A stretch of DNA of 64,000 nt from Tamaricihabitans halophyticus (GTDB lineage: Bacteria; Actinomycetota; Actinomycetes; Mycobacteriales; Pseudonocardiaceae). Location: positions 1,240,001 through 1,304,000 of the forward strand of contig NZ_SLXQ01000001.1 of the NCBI RefSeq assembly GCF_004340875.1. The letters are read 5' to 3'. The translations under genes were made by a program, and so were the position numbers. Every line of letters begins with the position of its first letter. Within the stretch, counting starts at the first letter, position 1. This document shows, piece after piece, positions 25,021-32,432 of this stretch. Under the pieces are notes generated by a model. The model did not search any database, was not told where the DNA came from, and saw only the letters and a list, made by a program, of their open reading frames with translations.

Positions 25021-26573
25021 TCGACCGTCTCGAAGGCACTCATCATCGCCATGTCCTCATGCTCCAGGTTGTGGCAGTGCATCATGTACTTTCCGGTAAA
25101 TCCGGAAAAGCGGATCGCCACTTCCACGTAGTCGGTTGGCGGGATGTCCACTGTGTCCTTCCAGCCCGCGTCGTAGGGCCCCGGTGCCCGGCCATTCCGG
25201 CTGATCACCTGGAACGGCGACAGGTGGATGTGCACGGGATGGTGTAGGTCGCTGTAGAAGCGCCACACCTCCAGCTCACCGAGTTTGGGCTCGGCGTCGA
25301 TCCGGTTCGGGTCGAAGGCTTTCCCGTTGATCGTCCAGCCAGCGTGATTGCCCACCCGCCCCCGCGTAAAGGACCACTCCCGATGCACCTTCGCGGCCGC
25401 CGCGTCGTACGGTTCGATCTCGACAAGCCGCTCTGGAATCGTGGAGTCGTCCGCGGCCTTGCGGGCTACCACGAAGCGCATTACCTCGGCCGTCGAACCG
25501 TTGCCCAGTTCGTTACGCAGCACGATCTCGGTACCGACCGGGTATCTGGAGAAGTCCACAATGACTTCGCTGCGCTCGGCCGGCGCGAGGTCGATCCGGT
25601 CGTGCCGCAGCGGCTGCGCAAGGAATCCCACGTCTGAAGCGATCTGCACGAAACCGTCCCCGCCGGACGGATTCGGATCCAGGGACAGCCGGTAACGACG
25701 GGCATTTGACGCGTTCAGCAAGCGGAAGCGGTACCGGGCGGCGTCGACTTCCAGCTCCGGCCATGGCGCGCCGTTGACCACCACCACATCGCCGGCGACT
25801 CCTTCCATGTACTCCTCGCGCACGCCGGGAACATGCCGCAGGGTTGGATCGACCGCGGGGTAGCGAAACGCGCCGTCGGCTTCGAACGCGCGATCGCAGA
25901 TCATCAGCGGGATATCCCTGTCCCCGTGTGGCAGCGACAATCCAGCCTCGACGTCGTCGTGGATCAGATGAAATCCGGCTAGCCCGCGCCACACCTGCGG
26001 ACCGGTGAAGTCCATCCGGTGGTCGTGGTACCAGAGCGTGGCCGCGGCTTGGCGCATCGGATACTCGTAGGTCCGGCTGCCGCGCGTAATATCGCCGAGC
26101 ATGCCGTCGCCGTGCCCAGCGAAATCGCCGGGGTTTCCGTCCTTGGGGAACACCAGATCGGTCGGATAACCGTCGTGTTCGGCAGGGGTGTGTCCGCCGT
26201 GCAGATGCACCACGGTCGGCACTGGCAGCTCGTTTCGGTGCGTGACCACGGTTTTCCGGCCCGAGGTGGACCGGATCGTCGGGCCGGGAAACTCACCGTC
26301 GTAGCCAAAGACCGGCGTTTTGTATCCGGGCACGATCTCCACATCGGCCACTCGCTGGGTGATCTCGTAATAATCCGTAGTGGCGTCCGACCGTGCCGGT
26401 TTGGCTACCCTCGGGATCGGCAACGGCACACGAAATCTTTGGGGTAGCTGAAGTTCGCTGGCTAACAGGTCCGCGGTCTGCCCGGACCCCGCGCCACGAC
26501 CACAGCCCGCTAGCGCGAAAGCCGCCCCGGCACCCGCGGCGGCCCCGAGAAAACGGCGGCGAGACATAGTCAT
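25017..26573 (-). CDS. Multicopper oxidase, exported by the Tat route
   Basis: 518 aa from the ATG at 26573, with GGGAGG 7 nt upstream. The N-terminus MTMSRRRFLGAAAG has a twin-arginine motif and then a lipobox-like LAGC. All copper motifs are visible: HLHGGH and WYHDH (type 2/3), HPVHIH, and C-terminal HCHNLEHEDMAMM with the type 1 Cys, His and Met ligands. Overall like CotA/bilirubin-oxidase-type laccases, oxidising phenols, bilirubin or metal ions with O2. The gene overlaps the upstream membrane protein gene by 4 bp, so both are likely co-expressed under the PadR operator at 27010. Confidence 0.92.
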   Translation of the reverse strand: MTMSRRRFLGAAAGAGAAFALAGCGRGAGSGQTADLLASELQLPQRFRVPLPIPRVAKPARSDATTDYYEITQRVADVEIVPGYKTPVFGYDGEFPGPTIRSTSGRKTVVTHRNELPVPTVVHLHGGHTPAEHDGYPTDLVFPKDGNPGDFAGHGDGMLGDITRGSRTYEYPMRQAAATLWYHDHRMDFTGPQVWRGLAGFHLIHDDVEAGLSLPHGDRDIPLMICDRAFEADGAFRYPAVDPTLRHVPGVREEYMEGVAGDVVVVNGAPWPELEVDAARYRFRLLNASNARRYRLSLDPNPSGGDGFVQIASDVGFLAQPLRHDRIDLAPAERSEVIVDFSRYPVGTEIVLRNELGNGSTAEVMRFVVARKAADDSTIPERLVEIEPYDAAAAKVHREWSFTRGRVGNHAGWTINGKAFDPNRIDAEPKLGELEVWRFYSDLHHPVHIHLSPFQVISRNGRAPGPYDAGWKDTVDIPPTDYVEVAIRFSGFTGKYMMHCHNLEHEDMAMMSAFETVD

Positions 26574-26998
26574 CGACGTGCCTCCCGTCGGCCACGGGCA
26601 GCCGCCGGACGGCAAACCCACCAGACGAGAAAGCAGCTCAGCAACGCGATGAAGACGCCGAGCGGAATATGCACCGCCAGCTGCCGGCTGTAGCCCATGC
26701 CAAGCTGCATTGCGATCGAAAACCACTGCACGATGCTGGCCAGCAAGGGGAACACGCTGCCACCACCGGGAAACCAGTAGGCGATCGCGATGATCCCTTG
26801 CACGAACATGACACTGATCACGGCATGCGCAACCGATTCGTGCACCCGCAGATAGTTGAAGTTGCCAGAAAGGTAACCGCCGGCGAGCACCGGCTGCGCC
26901 AGGACGGCGACACTGTTCGCCACCACGACAACGCGCAGCGACCACAGCGAAACACGCGGCCGCCGCACCGGTTTGGCGACGGGTTCGGTACTCGTCAT
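26570..26998 (-). CDS. Four-helix integral membrane protein, partner of multicopper oxidase
   Basis: 142 aa with four hydrophobic helices (VVVVANSVAVLAQPVLAG, VAHAVISVMFVQGIIAIAYW, VFPLLASIVQWFSIAMQ, IPLGVFIALLSCFLVWW) and conserved His in loop/helix positions (RVHESVAHA, AVHIPLG) that could bind haem or metal; that is inference. No named family recognised. It is the first gene of a two-gene unit with the multicopper oxidase (4-bp overlap), starting 12 bp from the PadR palindrome. Confidence 0.75.
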   Translation of the reverse strand: MTSTEPVAKPVRRPRVSLWSLRVVVVANSVAVLAQPVLAGGYLSGNFNYLRVHESVAHAVISVMFVQGIIAIAYWFPGGGSVFPLLASIVQWFSIAMQLGMGYSRQLAVHIPLGVFIALLSCFLVWWVCRPAAARGRREARR

Positions 26999-27009
26999 GA
27001 TCGAGACTT

Positions 27010-27032
27010 TATATGCAGACTGTCTACATATA
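27010..27032. promoter_or_regulatory. 23-bp palindromic operator, probable PadR site
   Basis: Arms TATATGCAGAC (27010-27020) and GTCTACATATA (27022-27032) flank a single T; 10 of 11 arm positions pair. It sits between the divergent membrane protein/multicopper oxidase unit and padR. ATG...CAT-type palindromes are the usual PadR sites. By position it would block the leftward promoter and could also control padR. Confidence 0.7.
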
Positions 27033-27114
27033 CATAAGGGAGAACCCTGAGATAACCCTTGTCCAGTCCGGTAAGAGACCAGGAGCCGCGAGAGCAGGAG
27101 TAGCCTGTCTAGGC

Positions 27115-27438
27115 ATGAACACCGACGCGATCCGAGGCCATCTGGATGGCCTGCTGCTCGCGGTACTGGAAAGCGGTCCCCTGCACGGCTACGGGATCAT
27201 CGAGGCGCTGCAGGTACGTAGCGGCGGAGCCCTGGATCTGCCGACGGGCACGGTGTATCCAGCACTGCGCCGGCTGGAGCGCGCTGGCTGGATCGCCGGC
27301 CACTGGGACACCGTGCGCGGGCGACGCAGGCGCAGCTACATGCTGACCAAGGCGGGCAACCGTGCACTGGAAACCGAACGCGCGGAGTGGATCCGCTTCA
27401 GCGGGGTTGTGGGCAGCGTTCTTGGCGGCACATCATGA
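27115..27438 (+). CDS. PadR-family transcriptional regulator
   Basis: 107 aa from the ATG at 27115. Winged helix: LDGLLLAVLESGPLHGYGIIEALQ...GTVYPALRRLERAGWI with the typical GxVYPxLxxLE recognition helix; RRRRSYMLTKAG forms the wing. Short C-terminal helix for dimerisation (PadR-s2 class). Its stop overlaps the start of the permease-prefix-domain gene (ATGA), a pairing common in actinobacteria. Likely represses itself and the divergent multicopper oxidase unit through the palindrome at 27010-27032. Confidence 0.92.
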   Translation: MNTDAIRGHLDGLLLAVLESGPLHGYGIIEALQVRSGGALDLPTGTVYPALRRLERAGWIAGHWDTVRGRRRRSYMLTKAGNRALETERAEWIRFSGVVGSVLGGTS

Positions 27439-28085
27439 CGGCGCAGCGGACGGTAGCGACGATCCAGGCACGGTTGACCGGGCCGCGCCGGTTGCGCACC
27501 GAGCTGCTTCAAGAAGTCGCGGATGGGCTCGAGGACGCGACCGAGGCGTACCAGGAGGCTGGGTTGAACGCGGCGGATGCCGAGCGTCGCGCGGTCGCTG
27601 AGTTCGGCGATCCCCGGAAGGTTGCCGACCAGTTGCAGGAGGAGATCGCGGCCCGGCATGGCCGGCGCAGCGCGCTGTTCATCGCGCTGTGTTTTCCGGT
27701 GTTGATCCTGGCGTGGGACCTGCTCTGGATGACCGGCCTTGTTCCGCCGACACCACAACCGGCGCCGGCTGTACTGCTCAACAATCTGCTGACCTGGATC
27801 GCGGTCACGACTACCTGCGGCGCGCTGGTCGGGTTCTTACTGCTCTACTTCGGCCCGCGAGTCGGCGTCGCCGGCATTCCGGTGACCAGGGCAATCGGAG
27901 TACTCGGTTGGCTGGGTACCGGCTCCACGGTGCTCGCGTGTTGCGCGATGCAGTTCACCCAGCCCAATTACGCGGATCGGATGTTGAACGTGCCGGTCCT
28001 TTCCGTGATGGTATTGAGTCTGGTGCTCGTCGTCGGGGTGGCGACCGCCGCGCAGCGTTGCTGTGCCCTGGCCACCGCCCCCTAG
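27435..28085 (+). CDS. Permease prefix domain (HAAS-type) membrane protein
   Basis: 216 aa. The soluble N-terminal domain (residues 1-70) has the HAAS/permease-prefix-1 pattern RTELLQEVADGLEDATEAYQEAGLNAADAERRAVAEFGDP; four transmembrane helices follow. Such proteins are regularly encoded with PadR regulators and are thought to tune the regulator or a permease at the membrane. Translationally coupled to padR by ATGA overlap. No transporter ATPase is nearby. Confidence 0.8.
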   Translation: MTAQRTVATIQARLTGPRRLRTELLQEVADGLEDATEAYQEAGLNAADAERRAVAEFGDPRKVADQLQEEIAARHGRRSALFIALCFPVLILAWDLLWMTGLVPPTPQPAPAVLLNNLLTWIAVTTTCGALVGFLLLYFGPRVGVAGIPVTRAIGVLGWLGTGSTVLACCAMQFTQPNYADRMLNVPVLSVMVLSLVLVVGVATAAQRCCALATAP

Positions 28086-28120
28086 CGCGCCGCGAGGTCA
28101 GCTCGCCCGGCTGGAGCGGA

Positions 28121-28579
28121 TCAATGGTGCCAGGCTGTGCCACCGACATTGTGGATCATTCGCTGGAGAACCTTCAGCGTGGTCAGATACTCCTCATCGG
28201 AGATGCCCGCATGACGCTCGGCCCACAACCGATCTTGCAACCTGGCCGCCTCGTCGTAAAGCTGACTGCCGTCAACCGTGCCGCGAAGGCGGCCCTGCGA
28301 GTCTTCAATGAGCCAGCCACGCCGCACGGTCGTATCGATCTCTGGCTCGATTTCCGCACCGATGTCTAGGTAGCCGCGCAGCACCGCGGCCACTTCCTTG
28401 CGGGTCTTGCCCTGCGCGCTTGGCACGACCTGGTGGAGTACCCACCACTGCGGTTGCGTGAGGCCGAACTCTTCTTGTAATGCGGCGCGAATGCGGGTCA
28501 CGACCGCATCGCTTGCCGCCCAGCTCCAGTAGCCGATCGGCTGATTGATCAGTTCAGTGTCGCTGTGCGAGTACTCCAT
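28121..28579 (-). CDS. MarR-family transcriptional regulator
   Basis: 152 aa from the ATG at 28579. wHTH of the MarR type: LTQPQWWVLHQVVPSAQGKTRKEVAAVL...VRRGWLIEDSQGRLRGTVDG. The rest forms dimerisation helices. The ATG is preceded by GAGGGCA. It lies tail-to-tail with the permease-prefix gene (35-bp gap) and is downstream of dcd on the same strand. Target unknown. Confidence 0.82.
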   Translation of the reverse strand: MEYSHSDTELINQPIGYWSWAASDAVVTRIRAALQEEFGLTQPQWWVLHQVVPSAQGKTRKEVAAVLRGYLDIGAEIEPEIDTTVRRGWLIEDSQGRLRGTVDGSQLYDEAARLQDRLWAERHAGISDEEYLTTLKVLQRMIHNVGGTAWHH

Positions 28580-28701
28580 TGCCGTGCCCTCACTGTCGAT
28601 TCGTCGATGTGCGAGCACGAACTTAGAACCTAGATCTTACTTGAGGTCAACGGTTCGCCGGAACGGTTGACCCGCATCACACGCCAGCAGCCCGCGGGTG
28701 G

Positions 28702-29283
28702 TCAGCGGCGTGTGTCGGCGCGCCAGAAGTTCTGGTACGCGCGGGATGGGGTCGGGCCACGCTGGCCCTGGTAGCGCGAACCGGCTTGGGCCGAGCCGTA
28801 TGGGTGCTCGGCCGCGCTGGTCAGCCGGAAGAGGCAGAGCTGGCCGATCTTCATGCCCGGCCACAGGGTTATCGGCAGGTTCGCGACGTTGGACAGTTCG
28901 AGGGTGATGTGCCCGGTGAAGCCCGGGTCGATGAACCCTGCGGTGGAATGGGTGAGCAGGCCGAGCCGGCCGAGCGAGGACTTGCCTTCCAGGCGGCCGG
29001 CGAGGTCGTCGGGTAGCCGGACGAGTTCGAAGGTGGACCCGAGCACGAATTCGCCGGGGTGCAGTACGAAGGGATCGTCCCCGGTCTGCTCGACCAGTGA
29101 GGTCAGCTCGTCCTGCTGCTGCGCAGGGTCGATATGGGTGTACTTGGTGTTGTCGAACACGCGGAAGTAGCGGTCCAGCCGGACGTCGATACTCGATGGT
29201 TGGAGCAGCGCGGGCTCGAAGGGGTCGAGTTCCAGCCGGCCGGCATCGAGTTCCTTGCGCAGGTCACGGTCACTGAGCAGCAC
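28702..29283 (-). CDS. dcd: dCTP deaminase (possibly bifunctional deaminase/dUTPase)
   Basis: 193 aa from a GTG at 29283. Family motifs: LLSDRDL at the start, [43 protein letters not shown] with the catalytic Glu, and [14 protein letters not shown] at the C-terminus. Converts dCTP to dUTP, or directly to dUMP in the bifunctional actinobacterial form known from M. tuberculosis, supplying dUMP for thymidylate. Neighbours are not functionally related. Confidence 0.95.
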   Translation of the reverse strand: MLLSDRDLRKELDAGRLELDPFEPALLQPSSIDVRLDRYFRVFDNTKYTHIDPAQQQDELTSLVEQTGDDPFVLHPGEFVLGSTFELVRLPDDLAGRLEGKSSLGRLGLLTHSTAGFIDPGFTGHITLELSNVANLPITLWPGMKIGQLCLFRLTSAAEHPYGSAQAGSRYQGQRGPTPSRAYQNFWRADTRR

Positions 29284-29314
29284 CGGTTCAGCCTAGCTGG
29301 CCGGGGTGGGTGCG

Positions 29315-30571
29315 CTATGCGGCACGGTCGGCCGATTGCACCCGCGCGGTGTAGGTGCGGTCCGGATTGAACCGATTGCCCAGCTGTTCGACGTACTGGC
29401 GCCTGGTGAGGCTGCCGAACCGTTCCTGGAGGCGGGTGGCGCCGGGCAACCAGCGGCGGGTGGTCTCGGTGACGAAGGTGGTGGCGGCGAGGCCGAGCAC
29501 GGTCGCCTGGACGAGCGGGTCGTTCGGGAGGCCAAGGAAGTCGGCGTGCCGTTTACCGAGGGTGAGCCGGCTGATCGCGCCGTGCAGCCGGACCGAGGCC
29601 TGGCCAACCACGCCAGCGAGTGGGCCAAAGCGGCTACCGGCGGCTTCGTGGGTTTTCAGGAGCGCGGTGGCCAACCGCCGGGAATCCTCGTCCGGGCTGA
29701 ACTCGGTGGCGTCGAGTAGCCACAGCAGTCGCCAGCAGTCCTTTTCGGTGACGGGCAGGAGTTCGTCGGTGACGCCCATCAGCCAGCCGACGTAGCGCCA
29801 GAGGTGCAGGATCGCGGCGCGCTCCTTGGCGGTGTAGCGGATGCCGAGCGCGCGGGTGCCGAGCAGGAAGACCTTGGAGAACAGCAGCAGGGTGCCGACG
29901 GTTTGGACTTGGTTGATCGGCTGATCCCAGGATTCGTAGTCCCAGTCGTCCCGCTTGTGCATGGCCGCGCGGACGTAGGCGTGTACCAGGCGGACGCGTA
30001 GCGCGGAGACGTAGCCGAGCGCGTGTGGTTCCAGCGCGCCGGGCGTGGTGACGTCGATCCACCAGGTCGCGGTCTCCACCAGCCGGCGGTTGGCCATGTA
30101 CTCGATCTCGCCGGTGCCCACCAGGGTTTTCGTGGCGCGCGATGCGAGGTAACCGCCCATCAGCGACATATCGCCGAGCGGGAACAGGCCCCAGAGGCCG
30201 GTGCGGGTGATCGCCCGTGCGCCCGCCTCGAGTTGGCCCCGGTCGAGCCAGTACGGGGTGGCTTCGACGGAGCGGAAGAAGTCGTGAAACGCGGGTGGCG
30301 CTTCGGGGATCGCGTCGATGCCGTCGGTGAGCGCGCGTTCGAACATGGCGTGCCCGGTTTTGGGCGGAAGTTCGCGGATGGCGGCGACTACGGCGTCGGC
30401 GAGCGGGTCGGTGGTTTGGGCTAGTTCGCGGAGGCGGGCGACCTGGGCGTGATCGGGGCGGGCGTTGCCGTCCATCAGCAGCATGCTGGCCAGCCGCAGT
30501 GGGCCGTCCCGGAACATCTGCGGTTCGGGCAGTTCAGCAGTGGTTGCCGGCTCCGCGCTGGCTTCGGTCAT
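29315..30571 (-). CDS. MpaB/DUF2236-family oxygenase-like protein
   Basis: 418 aa. The DUF2236 signature is seen as SALRVRLVHAYVRAAM (Arg and His that hold b-type haem in latex-clearing protein Lcp) and IRYTAKERAAILHLWRYVGWLMG with LPVTEKDCWRLLWLLDATE later. Relatives include rubber oxygenase Lcp and the fungal MpaB oxygenase; the substrate of this protein is not readable. No signal peptide is apparent. It is 31 bp upstream of dcd on the same strand. Confidence 0.82.
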   Translation of the reverse strand: MTEASAEPATTAELPEPQMFRDGPLRLASMLLMDGNARPDHAQVARLRELAQTTDPLADAVVAAIRELPPKTGHAMFERALTDGIDAIPEAPPAFHDFFRSVEATPYWLDRGQLEAGARAITRTGLWGLFPLGDMSLMGGYLASRATKTLVGTGEIEYMANRRLVETATWWIDVTTPGALEPHALGYVSALRVRLVHAYVRAAMHKRDDWDYESWDQPINQVQTVGTLLLFSKVFLLGTRALGIRYTAKERAAILHLWRYVGWLMGVTDELLPVTEKDCWRLLWLLDATEFSPDEDSRRLATALLKTHEAAGSRFGPLAGVVGQASVRLHGAISRLTLGKRHADFLGLPNDPLVQATVLGLAATTFVTETTRRWLPGATRLQERFGSLTRRQYVEQLGNRFNPDRTYTARVQSADRAA

Positions 30572-30694
30572 CCGCGTTCACCCCATCAGCCTATCTACTT
30601 GCCAGTATTGTCACCCCGCCAACAGGCGTCAAGGCTGGCGTTCGATGGGGGTCGCGGCGCGCTCGAGCAGGCTGTGTATGCTTACGGGCACCTT

Positions 30695-30768
30695 GCGGAT
30701 GTAGTTCAATGGTAGAACATCAGCTTCCCAAGCTGAGAACGCGGGTTCGATTCCCGTCATCCGCTCCA
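30695..30768 (+). tRNA. tRNA-Gly (anticodon CCC)
   Basis: Cloverleaf: acceptor GCGGATG pairs with CATCCGC (30758-30764), the anticodon arm has stem TCAGC/GCTGA around loop TTCCCAA (anticodon CCC), the T arm contains GGGTTCGATTCCC, discriminator T, encoded CCA at 30766-30768. A rho-independent terminator follows 6 bp downstream. Gene ends of this kind are common attachment sites; the genes to the right look like a decayed integrative element. Confidence 0.95.
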
Positions 30769-30773
30769 ACTAG

Positions 30774-30817
30774 AAAGCCCCAGGTCAGTGGACATCCACA
30801 ATAGACCCGGGCTTTTT
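30774..30817 (+). terminator. Rho-independent terminator after tRNA-Gly
   Basis: AAAGCCCCAGGTC and GACCCGGGCTTT form a long stem with a 17-nt loop, followed by a T run (GCTTTTTG). Directly downstream of the tRNA. Confidence 0.88.
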
Positions 30818-30966
30818 GTTTCATGATCGACACGGCCCGCGTGCCGTTAGCCGGCCGGAACCGGTCGACCGGCTCCACGATCGCCGGACTCATCCTTCTG
30901 GCGAAGTCCCATCAGGTTCAGTTACGCGACAACCCGTTTCCATCAAACCTGGTTTCGCCGCAACGC

Positions 30967-31167
30967 CTACTCGGCAGCCTTGGTCAGCGCATCGACCAAC
31001 TCCTCAACCTGCTTCTTGGTCAGTACCGCTGTGGTGTCAAGCACCGCGTGAAAGAGCAACTGCACATCCCCGCCCACCCGACGCACCAACACCGTGCACG
31101 CGCCGCCACCCGACTGAAACGGAAGCTGCGCCACCAACGCATGCCGAAACGTCTCCTCGTTGCCCAT
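30967..31167 (-). CDS. Small protein of element-remnant operon, unknown
   Basis: 66 aa from the ATG at 31167 (MGNEETFRHAL); a GTG at 31176 is possible. Mixed alpha/beta look: strands ACTVLVRR and VQLLFHAVLD followed by a C-terminal helix VLTKKQVEELVDALTKAAE. Not recognised. Last of four tightly packed leftward genes beginning with the Pra-like gene at 32186, which supports it being real and part of the mobile-element remnant. Confidence 0.55.
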   Translation of the reverse strand: MGNEETFRHALVAQLPFQSGGGACTVLVRRVGGDVQLLFHAVLDTTAVLTKKQVEELVDALTKAAE

Positions 31168-31179
31168 CAGACGCACCCT

Positions 31180-31422
31180 CTACGTGTCGCGTGAGGACGG
31201 TTGGCCCTGGTCCATGAACCTAGCCAGCTCATCCGCGCCATCCCGGATTTCCCGCATCAACCGCACGAAAGCCGGCCACTGGGCCGGATCAGCAGGCGGA
31301 GTAATCGCCAAACTGTCCGGATGCAGATAGATCACCAACCCAGCCGAATCCGAAGCCATCCCCAGTACCCGCATGCCGGCCACCGCATCCGGACCCGGAC
31401 TCCAAGTAGCGTTAGAACTCAT
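31180..31422 (-). CDS. Small protein of element-remnant operon, unknown
   Basis: 80 aa, with an AAGGAAAG ribosome site before the ATG at 31422. Sequence has VAGMRVLGMASDSAGLVIYLHPDSL and a helical tail FVRLMREIRDGADELARFM. Short acidic proteins like this occur in actinomycete integrative elements, but I cannot name the family. Gap of 12 bp to the downstream gene. Confidence 0.6.
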   Translation of the reverse strand: MSSNATWSPGPDAVAGMRVLGMASDSAGLVIYLHPDSLAITPPADPAQWPAFVRLMREIRDGADELARFMDQGQPSSRDT

Positions 31423-31437
31423 CAGCTCTTTCCTTGT

Positions 31438-31719
31438 CTACTGACGGATCGCGTCTGCTCGAAGGCGCTCGACATGCGCACGTAGGTGGAATTCCTCCGC
31501 CGCGACCGAGGCGGCATGTCGCGCCCACAGCGGCGCGGCCAAATCGGCGGAAAGGACCCGCCATGCTTCAGCGAGAGAGTGGTAAGACCCAGCCAGGCGC
31601 CGAACCGCCGCAACATCACCGGACGCGGCACGCATCGCAGCAAACAGAGCGGCAGTCTGCTCGGCATAGGCCTCGTTCCACCGGGCGACCGCCTCCCGTG
31701 ACGGCCGCGCCACCATCAC
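31438..31719 (-). CDS. Small alpha-helical protein of element-remnant operon, unknown
   Basis: 93 aa, predicted all-helical (REAVARWNEAYAEQTAALFAAMRA, AAVRRLAGSYHSLAEAWRVLSADLAAPLWARHAASVAAEEFHLRAHVERLRAD split over three helices). The start overlaps the stop of the Pra-like gene by 4 bp, so it is translationally coupled to it. Not recognised. Confidence 0.62.
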   Translation of the reverse strand: MMVARPSREAVARWNEAYAEQTAALFAAMRAASGDVAAVRRLAGSYHSLAEAWRVLSADLAAPLWARHAASVAAEEFHLRAHVERLRADAIRQ

Positions 31720-32186
31720 GCAGCCTTCTGCTCACTCGCGCCCTGGCCGCTGGTAGTCGACTTGCCACCTGAAGACTTCGGCGGTGTCGAACTGGCAGGC
31801 TCGCGCATTCCGGTAGCCCGAAGGGTCCACGCGAGGTACTTAAACTCGCCCTGGCCGGACACCCGAGGCTCGGCCGTCAACCCGTCGAAAACCACTGATC
31901 GGAAGTCGAAACCCGGAATCGCCGCCGGTGGAGGCACTGGCTGCACCTTGTCCAGAATGGTCACCGACTTGTCGCGATCCTTATCCGCAGAGGGATCGGA
32001 CACCGTAACTTTCCACTGCGGTAGGCCCGTCTGGTCGTCTACCTTCTGTTTCGGCTGCTTACCGCGCGCCCGCTCTTGCCCCGAGATGTATTCCATGTCG
32101 GGCGTCACCTGCCCGACCACTGCCGCACCTTCCGGAAACACCACGTCGTGCGGCATTTCGATTCGCGTTCCCCGTGGGACTGCCAT
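31716..32186 (-). CDS. Pra-like plasmid replication, integration and excision activator
   Basis: 156 aa opening MAVPRGTRIEMPHDVVFPEGA, then VVGQV, a TGLPQWKVTVSD segment, FDFRSVVFDGLTAEPRV and LAWTLRATGM near the end. These are the marks I know from actinomycete integrative-element proteins related to Pra of pSAM2, which switches on replication and transfer genes. Ala/Ser/Lys-rich tail is low complexity. First gene of the leftward operon, GAGGAAGGA site before the ATG, and divergent from the GntR gene, as pra and the repressor KorSA relate in pSAM2. Confidence 0.75.
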   Translation of the reverse strand: MAVPRGTRIEMPHDVVFPEGAAVVGQVTPDMEYISGQERARGKQPKQKVDDQTGLPQWKVTVSDPSADKDRDKSVTILDKVQPVPPPAAIPGFDFRSVVFDGLTAEPRVSGQGEFKYLAWTLRATGMREPASSTPPKSSGGKSTTSGQGASEQKAA

Positions 32187-32234
32187 CGTTTGGTCCTTCC
32201 TCTTGGGCCTGCTGAACCATGACTATCGTGTCTG

Positions 32235-32253
32235 ACATAGCTATGTTACATAG
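32235..32253. promoter_or_regulatory. Palindromic operator between pra-like and gntR genes
   Basis: CTATGTTACATAG (32241-32253) is a perfect 13-bp palindrome and overlaps CATAGCTATG (32236-32245), a perfect 10-bp one; ACATAG recurs. The local base composition is A/T-rich. In pSAM2 the GntR protein KorSA binds a short operator at both promoters; by position this is the matching site. Confidence 0.55.
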
Positions 32254-32432
32254 CCTGACTAGACATGTCAACCAAGTTGGAAACGACCTAGATGGATAGC
32301 TCGCCTAGACAGCGCGCGAACCCCTGCGGGAAGATTGCGGAGTAATCCCTCAATGAAGGGCCACTATGCGAGTGAGTCAGTTTCTGTTGTCGAGCAACTG
32401 ACTCGGCTGCTGACCAGCCAGAAGGGGCGACA

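Noticed and set aside
28600-28640. Inverted repeat TAAGATC/GTTCTAA as a MarR operator
   Set aside because: Only 5 of 7 positions pair and no second site is present; not strong enough to list.
30860-30872. CCGGTCGACCGG palindrome after the tRNA as an attachment core
   Set aside because: Restriction-site-like GC-rich palindrome with no second copy or recombination genes; chance occurrence in GC-rich DNA is likely.
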